9,984 nucleotides of DNA, taken from NCBI GenBank assembly GCA_023665245.1, contig JAMPEH010000069.1, positions 1-9,984 of the forward strand. The letters are read 5' to 3'. Positions 1 through 4,760 of the stretch are shown in pieces. The stretch is from Muribaculaceae bacterium. Its GTDB lineage: Bacteria; Pseudomonadota; Alphaproteobacteria; Rs-D84. Numbering within the stretch: the stretch's first letter is position 1; every line of letters begins with the position of its first letter. The notes under the pieces are model-generated. The model did not search any database. It was not told the DNA's origin and worked only from the letters and a program-made list of their open reading frames with translations. Position numbers and translations under genes: made by a program.

Positions 1-52
1 CTTTCCCCATTCTTTGGGGAAAGCAAGTACCCCGCCGCGAAGCGGCGGGGTA
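1..52. repeat. hairpin pair; inverted partial copy of the interspersed repeat at ~1665-1813
   Basis: Two perfect hairpins stand side by side. The first has 9-bp arms at 1-9 and 15-23; the second has 11-bp arms at 28-38 and 42-52 around a GAA loop. Bases 1-23 are the exact reverse complement of 1673-1695, and similarity continues a few bases outward (ggtacttg on the minus strand here, ggtactcg at 1665-1672). The rest of this copy presumably lies left of the window. The second hairpin lies downstream of the minus-strand gene 87-1517, but on that strand no T-run follows it, so a terminator role is doubtful. Confidence 0.7.
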
Positions 53-86
53 AAAATAAAAGCGTGGAAAGCAAGGGGGAAGGGGA

Positions 87-1517
87 TTATTCTTTATTTG
101 TTTCGTCGGTGACGGCGGCTTCCGCAACGGCTTCGGCGGGAACGGGAGCGGGAACGGCGGCGGGCTTGATAACCTTCTTGCGTATTGCCAAAAACGCGTA
201 GTAGCCGCCCGTGAATATCCAGAACAGCCCCACGTAAACGAGATACAGCACTATGAGATAGGAAAGGTAGAACGTGCACCCCGCTATATTAAAGGGTATG
301 TAATTAAAGGGAATGGGCAGGGGATTGACCTGCGTAAACGCAAAGTTGGGGTAGTTGAAGTCGCCCTTTTCAAGACTTAAAGAATAGCCGTTGTAGGTGT
401 AGCCGTCGAGGAAAGAGGTCACAAGTCCGCTTGCAATCGTTGCGACCACAATTACGAGACAGTAGTAGATAAGGGGAATTATGCAGTCGCGCGGGGTGAA
501 TTTGTAGTGACCGAGCGCGGAGGGCAAAACGGACAGCGCGAACAGCAGGCAGTGCGTAAGGCAGAAATAGAGTATGGAATAGCTGAAAATTATTCCGTAG
601 TTAGACATTTCGTCCTTGCCGAAATAGAAAAATACGGTGAGCGCGCCCGCCGCGTGCACGAAGAAAGAAATTGCGTATAAAACGCGTTTTTTGAGTATAA
701 CGGATATCGAGGCGACGTACACGCCGATATTGCATATAAAAAGGGGTATGGCGGAAAACACGTATTTATATACGTTGTAGCCGTCGCCGAGAAGCATAGA
801 ATCCTTGCTGTGATACTGTATGAGCAGAACGATTGCAATAGTCGCAAGCCAATCTTCCTGACTCTTTTTATCCTTTTTTCTGAGGAAGTAATATCCGCCA
901 ACCGTCGCGCCCGCGAGAATTGCGAGGGCGAGAAAGTGCCAGACGGTAAAGTTTTTAAAACACAGAAAGTGCTCGCGGGAGAAATTCGAAATGTCGAAAA
1001 AGTTTTCGAAAAAGTTCAAAGGGATTGTCGCAAACATTGCAAAAGGTAAGTAGTTGAAGCTGCGGGCTTCGACCTTAAAGCCGTCGCGGACAAAGAGGAG
1101 CGCGCAGGAGATAAGGGAAAGAACGCTTGCGATTATAAAAAGCGCAATATTCGCGGCTTTGGGCATAAATTCGTTTATGCTTGCAAAGCAGTCCTTTACG
1201 GGGTCTGCGCCGCCCGTGAACATAGAAACGTCGAAAAAGCCGCCGAACGTAAACAGGGAAATTACCGTGAATACGGGGAGTATGTACTTAACCAAGTCCG
1301 AACAGCTCTTTTTGTTATAGAACACCGCAAGCGGCAATAATAAAAGCCCCGCCTTTTTCACCCATTGGCTCAGAACGAAAAATACGTTGAATTCGCCTAT
1401 TCTGTTAAATATGTAATAGTCCGAAACGGTAAAGGTTAATACAAGCGATACCGCAAGATAGACCGCCGTGCACGCTTTGAGCGCGATAAGCGTATATTTT
1501 TTCATATTCGCATTCAT
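87..1517 (-). CDS. polytopic integral membrane protein, YwaF/TIGR02206-like
   Basis: A 476-residue protein that is almost entirely hydrophobic, with about 10-12 predicted membrane segments (roughly residues 8-30, 43-66, 76-93, 120-143, 155-172, 191-212, 222-236, 251-276, 278-298, 304-332, 344-369 and 413-445). The C-terminal half recalls the YwaF/TIGR02206 family: a Pro-Leu-Phe-Ile-Cys-Asn segment near 258-263, then a helix ending near a Gly-His-Tyr-Lys-Phe-Thr-Pro-Arg-Asp segment (336-344) that matches the family's loop before a helix pair. This assignment is from memory of the family, whose function is unknown. The tail after residue 450 is Ala/Pro/Glu-rich and probably cytoplasmic. No Shine-Dalgarno precedes Met1. 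A consensus promoter ends 6 nt before it, so the message is probably leaderless. Met5 (1505) is an alternative start, also without a Shine-Dalgarno. Confidence 0.8.
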   Translation of the reverse strand: MNANMKKYTLIALKACTAVYLAVSLVLTFTVSDYYIFNRIGEFNVFFVLSQWVKKAGLLLLPLAVFYNKKSCSDLVKYILPVFTVISLFTFGGFFDVSMFTGGADPVKDCFASINEFMPKAANIALFIIASVLSLISCALLFVRDGFKVEARSFNYLPFAMFATIPLNFFENFFDISNFSREHFLCFKNFTVWHFLALAILAGATVGGYYFLRKKDKKSQEDWLATIAIVLLIQYHSKDSMLLGDGYNVYKYVFSAIPLFICNIGVYVASISVILKKRVLYAISFFVHAAGALTVFFYFGKDEMSNYGIIFSYSILYFCLTHCLLFALSVLPSALGHYKFTPRDCIIPLIYYCLVIVVATIASGLVTSFLDGYTYNGYSLSLEKGDFNYPNFAFTQVNPLPIPFNYIPFNIAGCTFYLSYLIVLYLVYVGLFWIFTGGYYAFLAIRKKVIKPAAVPAPVPAEAVAEAAVTDETNKE

Positions 1518-1523
1518 AATTAT

Positions 1524-1552
1524 ATTATAATGTTTATTGCGCGCATTGTCAA
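1524..1552 (-). promoter_or_regulatory. consensus sigma-A promoter for the 87-1517 gene
   Basis: Read on the minus strand, TTGACA (1552-1547) is followed after exactly 17 nt by TATAAT (1529-1524). Both boxes match the consensus fully. Only six bases (ATAATT) separate the -10 from the ATG at 1517, so transcription should begin on, or within a base of, the start codon. Confidence 0.85.
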
Positions 1553-1587
1553 TTAAGCCCGTTTGGTAAATATTGCGTTAAAAATAT

Positions 1588-1616
1588 TTGTAAAAATCAA
1601 AACTCGGTGCTATAAT
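1588..1616 (+). promoter_or_regulatory. candidate extended -10 promoter upstream of the DUF1858 gene
   Basis: TGCTATAAT (1608-1616) is an extended -10. A weak -35, TTGTAA (1588-1593), lies 17 nt upstream of TATAAT. It would give a leader of about 240 nt that runs through the interspersed repeat. It faces away from the promoter at 1524-1552, making the two divergent. Confidence 0.5.
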
Positions 1617-1664
1617 GATAACGCAAAACCCTTTCCTGCTTTCCTGATTTTCGGCAAGCAAAGC

Positions 1665-1813
1665 GGTACTCGCTTTCCCCAAAGAATGGGGAAAGTGTCA
1701 CGCAGTGACGATAGAGGTTGAAATAATTGCCCCACCTTATTATAATGTGAAAATATCCACCTCTCACGTCGCTCGCAAGCTCGCGCCACTCTCCCCGCCA
1801 GCGGGGAAAGCAA
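1665..1813 (+). repeat. MITE-like interspersed repeat with imperfect inverted arms
   Basis: The left arm (about 1672-1720) and the right arm (about 1757-1811) are imperfect inverted repeats of each other. Both begin, read inward, with GCTTTCCCC, then a short hairpin, then (G/A)GAGTG or AAGTG, a second small hairpin, GACG, and finally GAGGT. Within the left arm are hairpins 1673-1695 and 1697-1709; within the right arm, 1793-1806. The core between the arms holds a near-consensus promoter. An inverted partial copy starts the window at 1-23. Such palindromic intergenic elements are common in gut Clostridia. No transposase is present, so mobility in trans is inference. The stretch 1518-1862 otherwise holds only promoters and a Shine-Dalgarno sequence. 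Confidence 0.65.
1718..1746 (+). promoter_or_regulatory. near-consensus promoter inside the interspersed repeat
   Basis: TTGAAA (1718-1723), a 17-nt spacer and a perfect TATAAT (1741-1746) lie in the core of the repeat and point toward the DUF1858 gene. Transcription would start near 1753 and give a leader of about 110 nt containing the right arm of the repeat. Confidence 0.65.
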
Positions 1814-1862
1814 GGGAAAAGCAAGGGAAGAGAAAGAAATAACTTTTTAAGGAGATAATATT

Positions 1863-2060
1863 ATGGCAAAAATAACCAAAGACACTTTAATTATGGACTG
1901 TCTTAAAATAAACCCTAACAGCGCGGAAATTCTTCAAGCCGTAGGTATGCATTGCTTGGGTTGCGCTATGGCTCACGGCGAAACAATCGAAGAGGCTGTT
2001 TCCGTTCACGGCAACGACTTAGACGCGCTTCTTGCCAAGCTCAACGAAGGCGTCGAATAA
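1863..2060 (+). CDS. DUF1858 domain protein (hybrid cluster protein-associated redox disulfide domain)
   Basis: A 65-residue protein that is one complete DUF1858/TIGR03980 domain. It opens with the typical Ile-Thr-Lys-Asp-Thr-Leu segment and then an Asn-Pro-x-x-Ala-Glu-Ile-Leu helix. A CxxC pair follows, His-Cys-Leu-Gly-Cys at about residues 30-34, and then the family's Glu-Thr-Ile-Glu-Glu-Ala helix. Family members occur alone or fused to redox enzymes, often near hybrid cluster protein genes; the CxxC pair is thought to be redox-active. No hybrid cluster protein gene is visible here. The start is firm: AAGGAG at 1849-1854 lies 8 nt before the ATG. The next gene begins 6 nt after the stop, so the two are probably cotranscribed. 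Confidence 0.92.
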   Translation: MAKITKDTLIMDCLKINPNSAEILQAVGMHCLGCAMAHGETIEEAVSVHGNDLDALLAKLNEGVE

Positions 2061-2066
2061 TATAAA

Positions 2067-2504
2067 ATGGAAGAAAACCACGACTATATCGTAAAAAAAT
2101 CCGCCGAAGATTTGGAGAACGAAAAAAAGCAGGAGCGCAAGGAAAAGCTCGGACGGCTTGGAGTGATAGCTTGGTTAGCTTTGGGTATAGGGCTATTGTT
2201 CGGCGGAATGTTTTCGGGTATAAACCCGCTCGTGTACGCGGGTATTGGGGTTTTATTCGGCGGCGCGCTGTTGGCTTCGCTCATAGCGCTCGGCGTTTGG
2301 TCGTTTAAATCGGCAATCAAAAATTACAAAAAGCACGGCGGAAGTAAAGCTTCGTACATAATGAAAGCCGTAGTCTGCATTGCGCTCATACTCGGGGCGC
2401 TCGCTTTGGGTGTTTGCGGCTTTTTAATTTCGGAGGGCTTTATCTTCGGAGCCATTGGCGCGTTTTTCGTGTTTATTGTAGTTTTCTTCGGCTGGCGACT
2501 ATAA
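2067..2504 (+). CDS. small four-helix membrane protein, function unknown
   Basis: A 145-residue protein. Residues 1-30 are highly charged (many Lys, Glu and Arg). Four hydrophobic segments follow at about 31-50, 53-78, 99-120 and 124-143, with a basic cytoplasmic-type loop at 79-98. I do not recognise a family. The ATG lies 6 nt after the stop of the DUF1858 gene and has no clear Shine-Dalgarno of its own, which suggests translational coupling to the upstream gene. A GC-rich hairpin begins about 30 nt after the stop. A role alongside the DUF1858 protein, perhaps in a redox-related membrane process, would be guilt by association only. Confidence 0.75.
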   Translation: MEENHDYIVKKSAEDLENEKKQERKEKLGRLGVIAWLALGIGLLFGGMFSGINPLVYAGIGVLFGGALLASLIALGVWSFKSAIKNYKKHGGSKASYIMKAVVCIALILGALALGVCGFLISEGFIFGAIGAFFVFIVVFFGWRL

Positions 2505-2536
2505 CGGGTATGCCGTATTAACAATTTTATATTCCT

Positions 2537-2566
2537 CCGCCCCCGCAGTGCCTGCGGGGGCGGTTT
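2537..2566 (+). terminator. GC-rich hairpin, probable terminator of the DUF1858 unit
   Basis: A perfect 11-bp stem (2537-2547 with 2553-2563) and a 5-nt loop, followed by a weak T tract (TTTACATT). It lies between the end of the DUF1858/membrane protein pair and the promoter of the NlpC/P60 gene. Confidence 0.7.
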
Positions 2567-2599
2567 ACATTAATTGTATGTTATGGAAAAATCTTTGCA

Positions 2600-2628
2600 T
2601 TGCCTTAAATTTAAGATTTTGGTATAAT
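2600..2628 (+). promoter_or_regulatory. promoter of the NlpC/P60 lipoprotein gene
   Basis: A perfect TATAAT (2623-2628) lies 17 nt after a partial -35, TTGCCT (2600-2605). The -10 is 9 nt from the ATG at 2638, so the transcript should have at most a few untranslated bases. Confidence 0.65.
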
Positions 2629-2637
2629 ATAGCCAAG

Positions 2638-3465
2638 ATGAAAAACTCAAAGAAAATTATAACTTTACTTACAGCGTCGCTTGCGGCGCTCACACTCGGC
2701 GGGTGCTCTGCCCGCGCTTATAAAGAGGAGGAAGAAATTTATACGCCGCCCGTCACGCAGACGGAGGAAGAGGAAGAAACGCCCGCAGTCGCTTTGCCCG
2801 AAATTACGCTTCCCGAAGTTCCCGCCGTAAAGGAGGCTACTTACATAAAGGTTACGGGCAACGGCGTGAATATACGCTCGGGCGCGGGCGCGGATTATTC
2901 CAAGCTCGGCACGGCGGAAAACAACACGATGTACGCCTACTGCGGGAAGTCGGGTTCCTGGTACAAGACGAAGTACAAGGACAGGACGGCTTACATATCC
3001 GAAAAATATTGCTCTCTGACAAAAATGACGGAGAGCGGCAACGAAAAGATAGAAAGCGTTATTCAGAGCGGGCTAAGGTTTATGGGTGTAGAATACGTCT
3101 ACGGCGCGGTGCGGCTTCACGACGGCAAGGGCAACAGACTTAAAAATTTTACCACGCAGGCGTTCGACTGCTCTTCGCTTATGCAGTACATATTTTCGGA
3201 CGGCGCGGGCGCGCTTCTCGATGTGAACACCCGCACGCAGATTTATCAGGGCACGACGGTATCCCGCGCAAATTTGAAGAGGGGCGATTTGATGTTTTTT
3301 ACCAACGCTTCGAGAAAGAACAACAAGGGCGTTGAACGCGTTGGACACGTCGCGCTGTATCTCGGCGATAATTACATTTTGCACACCGCTTCGGACTACG
3401 CCAAGATAGAACAAATTTCTTCCGCCCGCTGGGGGTACTTTATTCAAGGACAGCGAATACTGTAA
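2638..3465 (+). CDS. SH3b-NlpC/P60 peptidoglycan endopeptidase lipoprotein
   Basis: Predicted cell-wall hydrolase anchored outside the membrane. The 275-residue protein starts with a lipoprotein signal peptide (Lys-rich n-region, hydrophobic core, lipobox Leu-Gly-Gly-Cys with Cys23). An acidic Glu/Pro-rich linker covers 28-66. A bacterial SH3 domain follows (about 68-127; Gly-Val-Asn-Ile-Arg-Ser-Gly near 76-82) and then an NlpC/P60 domain (about 135-275). The likely Cys-His-His catalytic residues are Cys178 in Asp-Cys-Ser-Ser, His237 in Gly-His-Val-Ala-Leu-Tyr, and His249 in Ile-Leu-His-Thr. This family cleaves peptide-stem bonds of peptidoglycan, typically gamma-D-Glu to diamino acid. The open frame extends 30 codons upstream to a GTG at 2548, but that stretch crosses the terminator hairpin and promoter, and the signal peptide begins at 2638. 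No Shine-Dalgarno precedes this ATG. Confidence 0.9.
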   Translation: MKNSKKIITLLTASLAALTLGGCSARAYKEEEEIYTPPVTQTEEEEETPAVALPEITLPEVPAVKEATYIKVTGNGVNIRSGAGADYSKLGTAENNTMYAYCGKSGSWYKTKYKDRTAYISEKYCSLTKMTESGNEKIESVIQSGLRFMGVEYVYGAVRLHDGKGNRLKNFTTQAFDCSSLMQYIFSDGAGALLDVNTRTQIYQGTTVSRANLKRGDLMFFTNASRKNNKGVERVGHVALYLGDNYILHTASDYAKIEQISSARWGYFIQGQRIL

Positions 3466-3477
3466 AACTCAGTTCAC

Positions 3478-3649
3478 AAATTTTCGCTTCTATTCTGCGA
3501 AGTGAAAATTTCGTGATTTTCAGAAACTAAGTTTCTCAGCCCGCATTACTAAGGGCAAACGATAATAAAAATGCGGGCATTCACTTCCAGTAAGCCGAAA
3601 GTATTCGCAAACAGGGTGCCAAACAAAAAAGCGTGGTTTTTTGTTTGGC
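3478..3649 (+). other. run of four hairpins downstream of the NlpC/P60 gene
   Basis: Four inverted repeats follow the gene. The first has 13-bp arms at 3478-3490 and 3499-3511 with one G-U pair. The second is 3522-3527 with 3531-3536. The third is 3539-3547 with 3570-3578 (9 bp, 22-nt loop). The fourth is 3618-3630 with 3637-3649 (13 bp). No open frame is convincing here. The arms of the last hairpin match the closing helix of RNA copy A over 10-11 bases. The stretch may be the mRNA's structured 3' end or a separate RNA. Confidence 0.55.
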
Positions 3650-3664
3650 GCAAAAAATTTAATT

Positions 3665-3694
3665 AAGCCGCCGACGAAGTCGGCGGCTTTTTTT
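3665..3694 (+). terminator. intrinsic terminator with GAA loop
   Basis: Perfect 11-bp stem (3665-3675 with 3679-3689), GAA loop, and a run of seven T (3688-3694). It is the best transcript end for the NlpC/P60 gene, although it lies 200 nt past the stop. Confidence 0.85.
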
Positions 3695-3719
3695 AAGCCC
3701 CGCGCGAAGCGCGGGGCTT
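3695..3719. repeat. GC-rich GAA-loop hairpin next to the terminator
   Basis: Perfect 11-bp stem (3695-3705 with 3709-3719) around GAA and no T tract. It has the same plan as the hairpins at 28-52, 3665-3689 and 4703-4737 (GC stem, GAA or TTC triloop), which suggests a recurring hairpin type in this genome. The remaining bases 3720-3793 are AT-rich and hold nothing I can name. Confidence 0.6.
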
Positions 3720-3793
3720 GCTATATCATTTTTTGGAGAAAGTAAGTAAGGCGTAGTCGCGTTTCTTTAATTTAAAATTTTTATATTAAAATA

Positions 3794-3823
3794 TTGATTT
3801 TTTTACGCGCGTTGTGCTATACT
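3794..3823 (+). promoter_or_regulatory. promoter of structured RNA copy A
   Basis: Extended -10 TGCTATACT (3815-3823) with a weak -35 TTGATT (3794-3799) 18 nt upstream. Six bases after the -10 comes G3830, the first base of the RNA's closing helix. Copy B shows the same spacing. Confidence 0.7.
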
Positions 3824-3829
3824 GATTAT

Positions 3830-4032
3830 GCCAAACAAATCTAACGCCCTAATCAAGGAGTAGGGGTAATTTTTTAATTGAATAACTGTTTTTCCGACGT
3901 GCAATAATTGAATTTGGCAAAAGCGCAAATTCTTTTTATCGTACGTTGGAATTACCCATACTGCGTAGATTTGTTTGGCGACAGTCGGAGTTTGCGTTTT
4001 TCGTGCGCTAACTTCGGTTGGCGCACTTTTTT
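3830..4032 (+). ncRNA. structured ~200-nt RNA, copy A, unrecognised family
   Basis: The closing helix P1 pairs 3830-3843 with 3966-3979 over 14 perfect pairs. Inside it, P2 pairs 3859-3871 with 3950-3962 (13 positions, one G-A mismatch) and P3 pairs 3894-3902 with 3941-3949 (9 bp, two G-U). An asymmetric loop between P1 and P2 holds CCCTAA and AAGGAG; opposite it is GCG. After P1 a linker (3980-4002) leads to the terminator. Linker bases 3987-4001 can pair with 3919-3933 over 15 bp (three G-U) as a pseudoknot or switch. This competes with a local hairpin 3910-3916/3926-3932. Also, CCCTA (3847-3851) can pair with TAGGG (3861-3865), excluding P2. The homologue at 7446-7646 keeps P1, P2 and P3 by compensatory changes. 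I found no match to 6S, T-box, SRP, tmRNA or common riboswitch consensus motifs that I know. It could be a leader for the gene at 4145 or a free sRNA. Confidence 0.85.
4003..4032 (+). terminator. intrinsic terminator of RNA copy A
   Basis: A 10-bp stem (4003-4012 with 4017-4026, one G-U pair), a TTCG tetraloop and six T (4027-4032). Confidence 0.9.
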
Positions 4033-4144
4033 ATTTGCGGAGGGTTTGGTATGTAATATCGTAAAGCATAGATATATCGGCAAATTCCGCTGTTCTCGGA
4101 GGGGAACATAAAAACTACTTAATAAAATTTTTACGAGGTTAATT
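4033..4144 (+). promoter_or_regulatory. spacer between RNA copy A and the 4145 gene, with a start-stop codon pair
   Basis: No convincing promoter is visible here, so the next gene may depend on read-through of the RNA terminator. GGAGGG (4039-4044) lies 6 nt before ATGTAA (4051-4056), a start codon followed directly by a stop. A small hairpin at 4092-4107 (6 bp, one G-U) displays GGAG in its loop. The true Shine-Dalgarno for the downstream gene is GAGG at 4135-4138. Confidence 0.4.
4114..4127 (+). repeat. 14-bp direct repeat, left copy
   Basis: The 14 bases ACTACTTAATAAAA recur exactly at 4664-4677, so the pair brackets the 4145-4642 gene. Such a pair could be a target duplication or cassette edge, but it is AT-rich and chance is possible. 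Confidence 0.5.
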
Positions 4145-4642
4145 ATGAGAGAAACAAAAATTGTACAAGTGTACCCGAGCGATTATGCCATAGAGCAAGC
4201 CATAAAAGAATGGGAATCGTTCGGATGGGAAATGACGGACAATCAGCATTTTTCGGACAAGCAGGATTTGTGGTCGCCCGTAGGCACGACAGTAAGAACC
4301 ACGTCCTACAACAAGCTGACGTTTTCGCGCGAAAAAAACAGTTCGTGGTATTCTGCGGTTAAACCGCTCGAAGAGCAGTATGAGGCTGTGCAACGCGAAA
4401 TATCGGCGGTAACGAGCCAAAAGCCTGTTAAAAAGGCGTTGGGGTACCATGCGTTGGATTGGGTTACGCTTATTTTGCCCATTCCCTTCTTTTCGTTCAT
4501 CGTATGGCAAATTATAAAGAGCGTTAGCTACAAAAAGAAGCTTAAACGCTATGAATCCGAGTCGAAAGCAAAGTTGAACGAGTTGGACGACAAAGCAACG
4601 GACATTATGCGCGCCGCACGGAAAATTATAGACGCGGCATAA
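4145..4642 (+). CDS. small protein with one membrane helix and a C-terminal coiled coil, function unknown
   Basis: A 165-residue protein that I do not recognise. Residues 1-75 look globular and soluble, with several Trp and Tyr (Trp23, Trp29, Trp43, Trp69). A charged helix spans about 75-98, a hydrophobic membrane segment about 105-125, and a Lys/Glu/Asp-rich probable coiled coil 128-160. The ATG is supported by GAGG at 4135-4138, 6 nt upstream. The gene stands alone between RNA copy A and a bidirectional terminator, and is bracketed by 14-bp direct repeats. No independent promoter is evident after the RNA terminator, so expression may be governed by RNA copy A. Confidence 0.75.
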   Translation: MRETKIVQVYPSDYAIEQAIKEWESFGWEMTDNQHFSDKQDLWSPVGTTVRTTSYNKLTFSREKNSSWYSAVKPLEEQYEAVQREISAVTSQKPVKKALGYHALDWVTLILPIPFFSFIVWQIIKSVSYKKKLKRYESESKAKLNELDDKATDIMRAARKIIDAA

Positions 4643-4663
4643 TAAACATAATCGTATATAATT

Positions 4664-4677
4664 ACTACTTAATAAAA
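4664..4677 (+). repeat. 14-bp direct repeat, right copy
   Basis: Exact second copy of 4114-4127, lying 22 nt after the stop of the 4145-4642 gene. Confidence 0.5.
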
Positions 4678-4702
4678 AATATTAAAGTGCTGCATAAAAA
4701 AA

Positions 4703-4737
4703 TATAAAAGCCGCCGACTTCGTCGGCGGCTTTTATA
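4703..4737. terminator. bidirectional terminator between convergent genes
   Basis: A perfect 16-bp stem (4703-4718 with 4722-4737) around a TTC loop, with T-rich ends in both directions. It lies between the plus-strand gene ending at 4642 and the minus-strand operon ending at 4761. The GC core matches the terminator at 3665-3689 with the loop inverted. Confidence 0.9.
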
Positions 4738-4760
4738 TAGGACGGCGGGGTGTCCTTTAT

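Noticed and set aside
28..52. Intrinsic terminator for the gene 87-1517
   Set aside because: The stem is strong, but on the minus strand the T-run precedes it instead of following it.
810..1320. Plus-strand open frames antisense to the membrane protein
   Set aside because: They are charged, low-complexity translations without start signals and lie opposite a convincing membrane protein.
1597..1824. Minus-strand open frames across the interspersed repeat
   Set aside because: They are translations of the palindromic repeat, with no ribosome binding site and no protein-like pattern.
2548..2637. Upstream extension of the NlpC/P60 frame to a GTG
   Set aside because: It runs through the terminator hairpin and the promoter, and would bury the lipoprotein signal peptide 30 residues inside the protein.
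3830..4032. 6S RNA, T-box leader or a known riboswitch
   Set aside because: The closing helix and length recall 6S RNA, but there is no symmetric central bubble and an extra linker plus terminator follows. No T-box sequence or other consensus motif I know is present.
3908..4111. Plus-strand open frame of 67 codons
   Set aside because: It lies across P3, P1, the linker and terminator of RNA copy A. The homologous region of copy B does not keep the frame, while the helices are conserved.
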